A stretch of DNA of 64,000 nt, taken from NCBI RefSeq assembly GCF_030733845.1, contig NZ_CP132311.1:2297501-2361500 (forward strand). Direction: 5' to 3'. The translations under genes were made by a program, and so were the position numbers. This DNA comes from Shinella zoogloeoides (GTDB lineage Bacteria > Pseudomonadota > Alphaproteobacteria > Rhizobiales > Rhizobiaceae). Under the pieces are notes generated by a model that was not told the DNA's origin, made no database searches, and was given only the letters and a program-made list of their open reading frames with translations. This document shows, piece after piece, positions 1-7,921 of the stretch (positions are counted from its first letter, which is position 1; the number at the start of each line of letters is the position of its first letter).

Positions 1-722
1 TCAACGCCTTTCTGGAGGAGCAGTGCCGCAAACGCCAGCGCGACAGGCTGCGCGGCGAGAGCGAGACGATCGGCGAGCGCCTGCAGCGGGATCTGGCGGC
101 CATGCGTCCATTGCCGACATCACCCTTCGATGCCTGCGATCAGGCCAGCACCAGCGTAACGGCCCAGTCCCTGGTGCGCTACAAGACCAACGACTATTCC
201 GTGCCGGTCGCCTACGGTCATCAGGACGTCTGGGTGCGGGGCTATGTCGACGAGGTGGTGATCGGCTGCCGTGGCGAGATCATTGCTCGCCATCCGCGGT
301 GCTGGGATCGGGAAGACGTCGTCTTCGACCCTATCCACTACCTGCCGCTGATCGAGCAGAAGATCAATTCCCTGGATCAGGCCGCCCCTCTGCAAGGCTG
401 GGACCTGCCGGAAGAGTTCGCTACGCTGCGCCGGCTGATGGAAGGCCGCATGGCCAAGCATGGTCGGCGGGAATACGTTCAGGTTCTGCGCCTGCTGGAG
501 AGCTTCGAGCTCGCCGACCTGCATGCGGCGGTGAAGCAGGCAATCCAGCTCGGCGCAATCGGATTCGATGCGGTCAAGCATCTGATCCTGTGCCGGGTCG
601 AGCGACGGCCACCTCGACTGGACCTGGCGATCTATCCCTACCTGCCGAGGGCGACGGTCGAGAAGACCTCGGCGAAAGCCTACATGCGGCTTTTGTCGTC
701 TGATGCGGGAGAAGCGGCATGA
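1..722 (+). CDS. istA: IS21-family transposase IstA, C-terminal part
   Basis: This is the C-terminal half of the DDE transposase of IS copy A; the reading frame enters from outside the window. It equals the last 240 or so residues of the complete 498-residue protein at 11059-12555. Only the region after the catalytic core is present, with the beta-rich domain usual at the C terminus of IstA. Its last four bases overlap the istB start, as in the complete copy. The true start and completeness cannot be judged here. Confidence 0.9.
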   Translation, partial: NAFLEEQCRKRQRDRLRGESETIGERLQRDLAAMRPLPTSPFDACDQASTSVTAQSLVRYKTNDYSVPVAYGHQDVWVRGYVDEVVIGCRGEIIARHPRCWDREDVVFDPIHYLPLIEQKINSLDQAAPLQGWDLPEEFATLRRLMEGRMAKHGRREYVQVLRLLESFELADLHAAVKQAIQLGAIGFDAVKHLILCRVERRPPRLDLAIYPYLPRATVEKTSAKAYMRLLSSDAGEAA

Positions 723-1477
723 GCACCGAAGCACCCGAGATACTGCTTGCCCACTATCTCAAGACCCTGAAGCTGCCGACCTTCCAGCGCGAGTATCAGA
801 AGCTGGCCCGGTTATGCGCCACCGAGGGCGTCGACCACATCGACTACCTGTTCCGGCTTGCCGAACGGGAGATGATCGAACGCGATCGCCGCAAGGTCGA
901 ACGCCGGATCAAGGCGGCCAAATTCCCTGTCGTCAAAAGCCTCGACAGCTTCGACTTCACAGCCATCCCCAAGCTGAACAAGATGCAAGTGCTGGAGCTG
1001 GCACGTTGCGAGTGGATCGACCGCCGCGAGAACGTGATCGCTCTCGGCCCCAGCGGCACGGGCAAGACGCATGTCGCACTCGGCCTCGGACTGGCGGCCT
1101 GCCAGAAGGGGCTGTCCGTCGGCTTCACCACGGCCGCCGCCCTGGTCAGTGAGATGATGGAGGCGCGTGACGAGCGGCGTCTGCTCCGTTTCCAAAAGCA
1201 GATGGCAGCCTACAAGCTGCTGATCATCGATGAGCTGGGCTTCGTGCCGCTGTCCAAGACCGGCGCGGAATTGTTGTTCGAGTTGATCTCCCAGCGTTAC
1301 GAGCGCGGTGCGACCATGATCACCAGCAATCTGCCTTTCGACGAATGGACGGAAACCCTGGGGTCCGAGCGTCTGACCGGCGCCCTGCTCGATCGCATCA
1401 CCCACCACGTCAACATCCTCGAGATGAACGGCGACAGCTACCGTCTCGCCCAAAGCCGCGCCCGAAAGGCCGGCTGA
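719..1477 (+). CDS. istB: IS21-family helper ATPase IstB, copy A
   Basis: IstB is the AAA+ ATPase that assembles on target DNA and directs the IstA transposase. The 252-residue protein shows a Walker A motif GPSGTGKTH near residue 108 and a Walker B motif LLIIDELGF near residue 167, in a DnaC-like fold. It is the usual length for the family. The start overlaps the istA stop by ATGA, which suggests translational coupling. The sequence is identical to the copy at 12552-13310, so one of the two arose recently by transposition or duplication. Confidence 0.95.
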   Translation: MSTEAPEILLAHYLKTLKLPTFQREYQKLARLCATEGVDHIDYLFRLAEREMIERDRRKVERRIKAAKFPVVKSLDSFDFTAIPKLNKMQVLELARCEWIDRRENVIALGPSGTGKTHVALGLGLAACQKGLSVGFTTAAALVSEMMEARDERRLLRFQKQMAAYKLLIIDELGFVPLSKTGAELLFELISQRYERGATMITSNLPFDEWTETLGSERLTGALLDRITHHVNILEMNGDSYRLAQSRARKAG

Positions 1478-1497
1478 CGCCTTCTCTGAAAATCGCC

Positions 1498-1554
1498 GCG
1501 CGCGCCTGAGACCCCCGCTCGGGCTACGCCCTCCCGGCGGTCTCAGGCGCGCGC
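1498..1554. repeat. 16-bp perfect inverted repeat inside IS copy A
   Basis: The arms GCGCGCGCCTGAGACC (1498-1513) and its exact complement (1539-1554) are separated by 25 bases. The structure sits 20 bases after the istB stop, so it could be a terminator or a barrier to read-through. It has no T-run. The same structure occurs in the second copy at 13331-13387. Confidence 0.75.
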
Positions 1555-1824
1555 CAAGGTGGCCGACTTTTGCTCCGCCCCGTGGCCGGTTTTTACTCCG
1601 CCGTTGACACATGGGCCATCAGTCAGCCTTCAAGTTCTAAAGGCCTGCTCCGTGAGCGCTTGAAAAGGAGTGGCGGCAATAAAGAGCCCGTCAGCAACGC
1701 GCTCTCAGCTCAAGCCGCATATACGGCCCGAGGAATTTGGACGGCCGAGCCCACGTTTCGAGATGCCTTTTTGGGCACGAGATGGCCGCGCTCGAGGATA
1801 TGCGGTCCCCGTCCAATAGATTTA

Positions 1825-3123
1825 TTAAGCTCGCGCTGTTCTTTCCCGCATCGTCTGGAAACAACATCGGTCTTTTCCTTTAGCCTTTGCTTCATAGAGT
1901 AATTTGTCCGCCGCGCCTAGCAGTTGATCTAAGTCTGTCGTTGCCTTCGCCCATACTCCTCCGACACTCGCCCGAACATCTACGCTACCCTGAACGATTC
2001 CAACCGGCGCCCGCATCTTGGCCACCACACGCTCGGCGACTGCTTTCCCGGTGTCTTCCGTTCCTGCGACGACGAGGAGGAATTCATCTCCGCCGGTGCG
2101 ACAAACAAGATCGGCACCTCTGACGCACGACAACAGTCTTCTCGCCGTCTCGACAAGAACCGAATCTCCCGCAGCATGACCGTGGATGTCGTTCACCGGC
2201 TTGAAGCCGTCGAGATCGACTGCAAGGACCGAATATCCCTTGGGAGCGATGAGCTTGGAGAAGCTGGCGCTCAATCCGCGCCTGTTAAGCAACCCTGTCA
2301 GCGCGTCTCGCCGGGACGTATGCTCGAGGTCGGTGAAACGATTGTGCTCGTCGGTGAAGTCGATCGCCATTCCGACAATTCTGAGCGGCTTCCCTTCAGC
2401 ATCACGAAGCAGCCGACGGTCACATCTCATCCACCGTTCTCCCACTATCGTTTCCAGCCTATACTCGGCGACGGCTTGATCGACCTCCCCCGCAAGGAGC
2501 GGGGTAAGGTCGGCGGTCGCACCGTCATCGACGTTGACCCGTTTCAGATAGTTCTCAAGATCCATGCGAGCCGCAGCGGGACCGGCGATAAACTGCGCCA
2601 GCCTGTCCGAGGTCTCGAATTGCCGCGAACCAACGTCCATGTACCAGAAGCCGCCACGGACAGCTTCCATCGCAAGTTCCAGCTGCGCCGCACGCTCGGC
2701 AAGCCGCCGCTCGTATTCCTTGTGATCCGTAATGTTCTGGATTTGCGAAATCAGCCTGATGACTTCACCTGCCTCGTCGCGCATCGCAGCAATATGAATG
2801 AGAACGTGAACCACAGCGCCGTCCGGCCGAATGTAGCGCTTTTCGATCGAATACCCATCCCTTGTTCCCGCGAGCACATCCTGGAAAAGCGCGAGATCGG
2901 CTTCCAGGTCGTCGGGATGAGTAAAATCCGCGAATGCCATCCCCGTCACTTCCACGAGCGGCCGGCCCACGAGTTCGGCGAATGCGGCATTTCCCCGGAT
3001 AATGCGCCCACGGATATCGACCAGCGCAATCCCGATTGGGGCATGGTCGAATGCAAAATCGAACAACGCCATCCTGACTTCCGGACTTTCAGATTGAAGC
3101 TGCAACTCGTTGTTTTTGGTCAT
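1825..3123 (-). CDS. PAS-PAS-GGDEF diguanylate cyclase
   Basis: This 432-residue cytoplasmic protein probably makes cyclic di-GMP from two GTP in response to a signal sensed by its PAS domains. Two PAS-type modules are visible (about residues 19-135 and 145-262), followed by a GGDEF domain from about residue 270. The active-site motif GGDEF is intact at 344-348. An RGAD motif at 335-338, five residues before it, matches the RxxD inhibitory site, so product inhibition is expected. There is no membrane segment and no EAL domain. GAGGTG precedes the ATG. The gene is divergent from the cco operon and lies on the same IS-bounded segment, so an oxygen or redox signal is possible but unproven. Confidence 0.9.
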   Translation of the reverse strand: MTKNNELQLQSESPEVRMALFDFAFDHAPIGIALVDIRGRIIRGNAAFAELVGRPLVEVTGMAFADFTHPDDLEADLALFQDVLAGTRDGYSIEKRYIRPDGAVVHVLIHIAAMRDEAGEVIRLISQIQNITDHKEYERRLAERAAQLELAMEAVRGGFWYMDVGSRQFETSDRLAQFIAGPAAARMDLENYLKRVNVDDGATADLTPLLAGEVDQAVAEYRLETIVGERWMRCDRRLLRDAEGKPLRIVGMAIDFTDEHNRFTDLEHTSRRDALTGLLNRRGLSASFSKLIAPKGYSVLAVDLDGFKPVNDIHGHAAGDSVLVETARRLLSCVRGADLVCRTGGDEFLLVVAGTEDTGKAVAERVVAKMRAPVGIVQGSVDVRASVGGVWAKATTDLDQLLGAADKLLYEAKAKGKDRCCFQTMRERTARA

Positions 3124-3296
3124 CGCACCTCAAGCCACATAATCTCGCGCACGCCTGCGACTAGTAACGCGTGGATATGGGGCGCGTTCGAGTACAAGCA
3201 AGGTAAAACGCCCACCTTGGTACAAGGCTCATTGTAGGCGGGGCGAGTGTGCTTGGGCCGCAGCATTCTAAGTCCCGGAAAAATCCCAGCTCAGAA

Positions 3297-3310
3297 TTGC
3301 GATTCGTCAA
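3297..3310. promoter_or_regulatory. Possible FNR/FixK-type anaerobox before ccoN
   Basis: The sequence TTGCGATTCGTCAA fits the FNR/FixK pattern TTGAY-N4-RTCAA with one mismatch, at the fourth base. Its centre is about 126 bases before the ccoN start, in the 306-base divergent intergenic region. FixK or FNR control of fixNOQP operons is established in rhizobia. Here the site is inferred from pattern only. Confidence 0.45.
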
Positions 3311-3429
3311 ATTCAACAGGATTTTGTGTGTCCTTTGATTTTTTCGCGCCCATCGCCCTTGAATTCGGGACGTCGTGTTCAAGTTCCCTCCGCAGGAGTG
3401 CTGACCAACCACACGGGGAGACGTCGACG

Positions 3430-5088
3430 ATGGGGCAACTCACGACGGGGGAGCGGGATTTCGGTGCGATCATCCTGATCGTCCTTGCGATCATCGGCAT
3501 CGCGATGGCCGCCGCAGGACGCTCGGATGTGCTCGGCATTCACGGCGCGATGGTCCTTCTCTACAGCCTCGCTCTGCTTTTTGTTCTCCTCTCGGGTGCC
3601 TTCGGAACGCCGCCCAGCCCCGCCCGCCTCACCCGCTACTATGACGATCCGATCAAGATCGGCGTCGGGCTGACACTGTTCTGGGCGATCTTCGGCATGT
3701 TCATCGGCGTATGGGCCGCCGCGCAGCTCGCCTGGCCAAGCCTCAACTTCGATACGTCTTGGGCGAGCTTCGGCCGCATCCGCCCGGCACATACGTCCGG
3801 CGTCATTTTTGGGTTCGGCGGCAATGCGCTAATCACCACCTCGTTCCACGTGGTGCAGCGCACCTCGCGCGCCCGGCTGGCCGACCAGCTTTCGCCTTGG
3901 ATCGTGCTGTTCGGCTTCAACCTCTTCTGTCTCATCGCGATTTCCGGCTATTTCCTCGGCGTCACCCAGTCCAAGGAATATGCCGAGGCGGAATGGTACG
4001 CCGATATTTGGCTCGTCATCGTCTGGGTGACCTATTTCGTGCTCTACGTGCGCACGCTTGCCCGGCGCAAAGAGCCGCATATCTATGTAGCCAACTGGTA
4101 CTACATGGCCTTCATCCTCGTCGTGGCCATCCTGCACATCGTCAACAACCTCGCGGTTCCCCTCTCCTTTGCCCACGCCAAGAGTTACACGATCTGGGCG
4201 GGCGTACAGGATTCCATGGTGCAATGGTGGTACGGGCATAACGCCGTCGCCTTCTTCCTCACCGCCGGCTTCCTGGCCATGCTCTACTACTACCTGCCCA
4301 AGCGCGCCGAGCGGCCGATCTTCTCCTACCGGCTGTCGATCCTCAGCTTCTGGGGCATTACCTTCTTCTATATGTGGGCGGGCTCTCACCACCTGCACTA
4401 CACCGCCCTGCCCCACTGGGTACAGAATCTCGGAATGACCTTTTCCGTAATGTTGCTTGTGCCCTCTTGGGCATCCGCAGGCAACGCGCTGCTCACCCTC
4501 AACGGGGCCTGGCACAAGGTGCGCGACGACGCGACGTTGCGCTTCATCATGATGGCGGCGTTCTTCTACGGGCTGTCGACCTTCGAAGGCTCGTTCCTCG
4601 CGATCCGCCCTGTCAACGCGCTCTCTCACTATACGGATTGGACGGTGGGCCACGTCCATGCCGGCGCGCTCGGCTGGGTCGCGATGATCACCTTCGGCTC
4701 GCTCTATACGCTGGTGCCGGCGATCTGGAAGCGCGAGCGGATGTATTCGGCGGTTCTGGTCGAGGTGCACTTCTGGCTCGCGCTGGCCGGGACACTCATC
4801 TACGTCTTCGCGATGTGGAATTCCGGAATCATCCAGGGCCTCATGTGGCGCACCTATTCCCCTGACAACACGCTCGTCTATTCCTTCGTGGATACGCTGC
4901 TGGCAATGTATCCCTACTATATCGCGCGCGCTTTCGGCGGCCTTCTCTTCCTCATCGGAGCGATGGTCGCGGCCTACAACATCTGGATGACCGTGCGTAG
5001 CCCCGTCACCGCCGTGCTTCCCCTCGATGAGGATCTGCCCGTCGACGAGCGGCCGATCGGTGGCGCAACCCCCACGCCTGCGGAGTAG
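3430..5088 (+). CDS. ccoN: cbb3-type cytochrome c oxidase subunit I (CcoN/FixN)
   Basis: CcoN is the catalytic subunit of the high-affinity cbb3 oxidase in the inner membrane. It carries heme b, the heme b3-CuB centre and about 12 membrane helices. The 552-residue protein has the expected histidine motifs: RPAHTSG early in the chain, WWYGHNAVAF, GSHHLHYTALP and GHVHAGALGW. The frame is open upstream to 3247, but the ATG at 3430 follows GGGGAG and begins the chain where the family usually begins. It is the first gene of an operon with ccoO 3 bases downstream. It supports respiration at low oxygen. Confidence 0.97.
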   Translation: MGQLTTGERDFGAIILIVLAIIGIAMAAAGRSDVLGIHGAMVLLYSLALLFVLLSGAFGTPPSPARLTRYYDDPIKIGVGLTLFWAIFGMFIGVWAAAQLAWPSLNFDTSWASFGRIRPAHTSGVIFGFGGNALITTSFHVVQRTSRARLADQLSPWIVLFGFNLFCLIAISGYFLGVTQSKEYAEAEWYADIWLVIVWVTYFVLYVRTLARRKEPHIYVANWYYMAFILVVAILHIVNNLAVPLSFAHAKSYTIWAGVQDSMVQWWYGHNAVAFFLTAGFLAMLYYYLPKRAERPIFSYRLSILSFWGITFFYMWAGSHHLHYTALPHWVQNLGMTFSVMLLVPSWASAGNALLTLNGAWHKVRDDATLRFIMMAAFFYGLSTFEGSFLAIRPVNALSHYTDWTVGHVHAGALGWVAMITFGSLYTLVPAIWKRERMYSAVLVEVHFWLALAGTLIYVFAMWNSGIIQGLMWRTYSPDNTLVYSFVDTLLAMYPYYIARAFGGLLFLIGAMVAAYNIWMTVRSPVTAVLPLDEDLPVDERPIGGATPTPAE

Positions 5089-5091
5089 CCG

Positions 5092-5844
5092 ATGCCGGAA
5101 CTGATGCACAGGAAACTGGAACGCTCCGCAACGGGCTTCATGCTGGCCATCATCGCCGCCGCCAGTGTCGGCGGCATCGTCGAGATCGCCCCGCTCTTCA
5201 CCATCGACGATACGGTCGAGACCGTTTCCGACATGCGGCTCTATACGCCGCTGGAACTGGCCGGGCGGGACATCTATGTGCGCGAGGGCTGTTACGCCTG
5301 CCATTCGCAGATGATCCGCACCCTGCGCGACGAGGTGGAGCGGTACGGCCCCTATTCGCTGGCTGTCGAATCCCAGTACGATCATCCGATGCTGTGGGGG
5401 TCGAAGCGCACCGGCCCGGATCTTGCCCGCATCGGCGGCAAATATTCGGATTTCTGGCATGTCGCCCATCTGAACAATCCGCGCGACGTGGTGCCGGAAT
5501 CCAACATGCCCTCCTACCGCTGGCTGGGAACGACCCCGCTGAAGCTTGCCGATCTGCCGCTTGCGCTTCGCGCGCAGCGCGCCGTCGGCGTGCCCTATAC
5601 CGACGAGATGATCGAGAACGCCGCGCGCGACGCCTATGGCCAGGCCATACCCGACAGCGAGCAGTCGTCGGGCGTGACGGAGCGATACGGCGAGGCGACG
5701 CAGGTCTCGGCCTTCGACGGCGTGACGACCAACGTGACGGAGATGGACGCGCTCGTCGCCTATCTCCAGGTGCTCGGCCAGCTCACCCGCGCGGCGTACG
5801 AGAACACCGCCGCGCCCGAACAGATGCCCGATCCGGACAATTGA
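5092..5844 (+). CDS. ccoO: cbb3 oxidase monoheme cytochrome c subunit (CcoO/FixO)
   Basis: CcoO passes electrons from CcoP to the catalytic subunit. The 250-residue protein has one N-terminal membrane anchor (about residues 17-38) and then a periplasmic domain with the heme-binding motif CYACH. Downstream segments such as SKRTGPDLARIGGKYSD and ESNMPSYRWL, whose Met is a likely axial ligand, are typical of FixO. It starts 3 bases after the ccoN stop and ends 9 bases before ccoQ. The length is normal. Confidence 0.96.
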   Translation: MPELMHRKLERSATGFMLAIIAAASVGGIVEIAPLFTIDDTVETVSDMRLYTPLELAGRDIYVREGCYACHSQMIRTLRDEVERYGPYSLAVESQYDHPMLWGSKRTGPDLARIGGKYSDFWHVAHLNNPRDVVPESNMPSYRWLGTTPLKLADLPLALRAQRAVGVPYTDEMIENAARDAYGQAIPDSEQSSGVTERYGEATQVSAFDGVTTNVTEMDALVAYLQVLGQLTRAAYENTAAPEQMPDPDN

Positions 5845-5853
5845 GGTGACGAG

Positions 5854-6024
5854 ATGGCGTTGACCCATGAGACACTGCTCGAAGGCTCGAAGATGTGGGG
5901 CCTGTTCTACCTGATCGGTTTTTCGATCTGTGTGCTGATCTACACCTTCCTGCCCTCCAACCGGGAGCGCTTCGAGCGGGCGGAGCGGGAGATTTTCGAC
6001 GAGGACGATGGCCCATGGAAGTGA
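5854..6024 (+). CDS. ccoQ: cbb3 oxidase small subunit CcoQ/FixQ
   Basis: This 56-residue protein has one membrane helix (about residues 15-33) followed by a short charged tail ending DEDDGPWK. CcoQ stabilises the cbb3 complex and has no cofactor. It lies between ccoO and ccoP as in other rhizobial operons. GAGGTGACGAG precedes the ATG. Its end overlaps the ccoP start by 10 bases. Confidence 0.92.
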   Translation: MALTHETLLEGSKMWGLFYLIGFSICVLIYTFLPSNRERFERAEREIFDEDDGPWK

Positions 6025-6896
6025 AAGAGGTCGATCCCGTCAGCGGCCGCAAGACGACGGGCCATATCTGGAACGGCATCCGGGAACTCGACACGCCCAT
6101 TCCGCGCGGCGTGCTGCTCTTCCTGATCGTCACGCACATCTTTGCCGTGCTCTGGTGGGTACTGATGCCCACCTGGCCGCTCGGCAGAACCTACACCAAG
6201 GGCGTGCTCGGCGAGAACCAGAAGACCACCGTCGAGGCGTCGATCAAGGAGGGAGCAGGCGCGCGGGCGTCCTGGACCTCACGCATCGAGAACCTGTCGT
6301 ACGACGAGGTCCGCGCCGACGAGCGGCTGATGGAGACGGTACGCGCCAACGGCCACCAGCTCTTCGGCGACAATTGCGCCGCCTGCCACGGCCGCGACGG
6401 CAAGGGCCGCGAGAACTATCCCGACCTCACCGACGACGACTGGATCTGGGGCGGCGGGCCGGAGGCGATCGCGCAGACGCTGACGGTGGGCGTCAATTCC
6501 CGCCATGCGGAAAGCCGCGTCGGGCAGATGCCGGCCTTCGGGCGCGACGAGATGCTCGATGCCACGCAAGTGTTGGACGTCGCCACCTATGTCAGCTCGC
6601 TGAGCGACCCCGCCATTTCCACCGCCGAGAACGTCGAGCAGATCGACCGCGGACGCGAGGTCTTCCAGACGACGTGCATTGCCTGCCACGGCGAGGATGC
6701 CAAGGGCAATCCGGAGCTGGGCGCGCCCAACCTCACGGACAACAGGTGGATCTATGGCGGTAGCCTGCAGCGCATCATCGCGACCATCCACGGCGGCCGG
6801 CAGGGCCATATGCCGACCTGGGACGAGCGGCTGGCGCCGGTCGAGATCAAGGTCCTGGCGCTCTATGTCGACGACCTCGGAAAGAGGACGCCGTAG
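6015..6896 (+). CDS. ccoP: cbb3 oxidase diheme cytochrome c subunit (CcoP/FixP)
   Basis: CcoP takes electrons from soluble cytochrome c and passes them to CcoO. The 293-residue protein has one N-terminal membrane segment (about residues 34-56) and two cytochrome c domains with heme motifs CAACH and CIACH. Each is followed by a PxLTDxxWxxGG-type segment. The ATG at 6015 starts MEVKEVDPVSGRKTTGH, the usual beginning of FixP; the longer open frame from 5895 would run through ccoQ in another frame and is unlikely. Length and domain order are normal. Confidence 0.96.
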   Translation: MEVKEVDPVSGRKTTGHIWNGIRELDTPIPRGVLLFLIVTHIFAVLWWVLMPTWPLGRTYTKGVLGENQKTTVEASIKEGAGARASWTSRIENLSYDEVRADERLMETVRANGHQLFGDNCAACHGRDGKGRENYPDLTDDDWIWGGGPEAIAQTLTVGVNSRHAESRVGQMPAFGRDEMLDATQVLDVATYVSSLSDPAISTAENVEQIDRGREVFQTTCIACHGEDAKGNPELGAPNLTDNRWIYGGSLQRIIATIHGGRQGHMPTWDERLAPVEIKVLALYVDDLGKRTP

Positions 6897-7094
6897 ATGA
6901 CGAATGCCGCGCCCGCCCGCACACGACGGTTTCACCTCCTATGGCTTTTGACAGCGGCGGCGGTGGCCGTATTCGTGGGCGCCAATGCTCATCTCGTCTA
7001 CGTCGCCGTCTCAAGCGAGCCGGGCTGCGTGGCGCATCTGAAGGACAAGAGCGGAACGCCGGGCGGATATCGCGCGGCCAAGTCCGCATGCTGA
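6897..7094 (+). CDS. Small membrane protein of the cco operon
   Basis: This 65-residue protein starts directly after the ccoP stop. It has one predicted membrane helix (about residues 12-32) followed by a short outer segment with two cysteines (EPGCVAHLKD and a C-terminal KSAC). I do not know its function. Its position, where ccoG and ccoH often begin, suggests a role linked to oxidase assembly or stability. It is too short to be FixH and lacks the iron-sulfur motifs of FixG. Confidence 0.7.
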   Translation: MTNAAPARTRRFHLLWLLTAAAVAVFVGANAHLVYVAVSSEPGCVAHLKDKSGTPGGYRAAKSAC

Positions 7095-7109
7095 CGGGGA
7101 GACGGTGAG

Positions 7110-7916
7110 ATGGTCGCAAGGCAGCAGACACCCGAACTCGTATCCGAGGTTTCGGATATCGAGGAAACGCGCAACGAACGCTGGAAGCGCCACCTTTCCG
7201 CGCGGGCGCCCGTGCAGTGGCTCGCCAGCGGCTGGCGCGACCTGTGGAGGAACCCCGTGCCGAGCCTCCTCTACGGTCTCGCAGTCTTCCTCGCCTCGAT
7301 CGTGTTCATCGTCTACATGTTCGATACCGGACGGGACTATTTCTTGTTCCCGGCACTGGCGGGCTTCCTGATCGTCGGTCCGCTGGTCGCTGCCGGCCTC
7401 TATCTCAAGAGCCGCGATCTGGAGGCCGGGGTGCGGCCGACGCTGCGCTCCATGCTCGCCGTGCAGCCCATGGCAGGCGCGCAGGTTTTTTTCACCGGCA
7501 TGCTGCTGGCCATGCTGATGCTCCTGTGGATGCGCGCGGCCGTTCTGGTCTATGCCCTGTTCTTCGGCGTCCGCCCCTTTCCTGGGCTCGACCACATCGC
7601 CGAGATGCTCTTCACCACCCCGAGCGGTTGGGCGATGCTCGTCGTCGGCAGCCTGATCGGCGCGCTCTTTGCCGGCTTCGCCTTCGCCGTCAGCGTCTTC
7701 TCCATTCCCATGCTGCTCGACCGGCGCGTCGACGCCTTGACCGCAATGGGCGTCAGCACGGCGCTGGTGTGGAACAACCTCTCCCCGATGCTGGCCTGGG
7801 GCGCCATCGTGCTCGGTCTGTTCCTCCTTTCGGTCGCGACCGGGCTTCTCGGCCTGATCGTGGTCTTTCCTTGGCTCGGGCACGCCACCTGGCACGCCTA
7901 TAAAGAGATGCGGTAG
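7110..7916 (+). CDS. DUF2189-type integral membrane protein
   Basis: The 268-residue protein begins with about 40 charged, soluble residues and then has about six hydrophobic segments. The features WLASGWRDLWRNPVPSLLYG and SIPMLLDRRVDALTAM are typical of the DUF2189 family, whose function is not known to me. It is in the cco operon between ccoP and fixI, 15 bases after the small 65-residue gene. GGGGAGACGGTGAG precedes the ATG. DUF2189 genes do occur near cbb3 oxidase genes in alphaproteobacteria, so a supporting role is possible. Confidence 0.8.
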   Translation: MVARQQTPELVSEVSDIEETRNERWKRHLSARAPVQWLASGWRDLWRNPVPSLLYGLAVFLASIVFIVYMFDTGRDYFLFPALAGFLIVGPLVAAGLYLKSRDLEAGVRPTLRSMLAVQPMAGAQVFFTGMLLAMLMLLWMRAAVLVYALFFGVRPFPGLDHIAEMLFTTPSGWAMLVVGSLIGALFAGFAFAVSVFSIPMLLDRRVDALTAMGVSTALVWNNLSPMLAWGAIVLGLFLLSVATGLLGLIVVFPWLGHATWHAYKEMR

Positions 7917-7921
7917 CGGCC

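Larger units (their letters stand above)
1..1609 (+). mobile_element. IS21-family insertion sequence, copy A (left part outside window)
   Basis: The first 1609 bases are identical to 11834-13442, so this is a second copy of the complete element found there. The window starts inside istA. The right tip ends in CCGTTGACA at 1609. Inside the tip are two copies of a terminal repeat with the core GGCCAC / GGCGGAG, the multiple end repeats expected of IS21-type elements. Bases 1610-1824, between this tip and the next gene, hold no gene that I can recognise. Confidence 0.92.

Noticed and set aside
2176..3237. A 353-codon plus-strand open frame over the diguanylate cyclase
   Set aside because: It is antisense to a gene with intact PAS and GGDEF motifs and has no recognisable domain.
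3829..5868. A 679-codon minus-strand open frame opposite ccoN and ccoO
   Set aside because: It is antisense to two certain genes and has low-complexity His/Arg/Glu composition.
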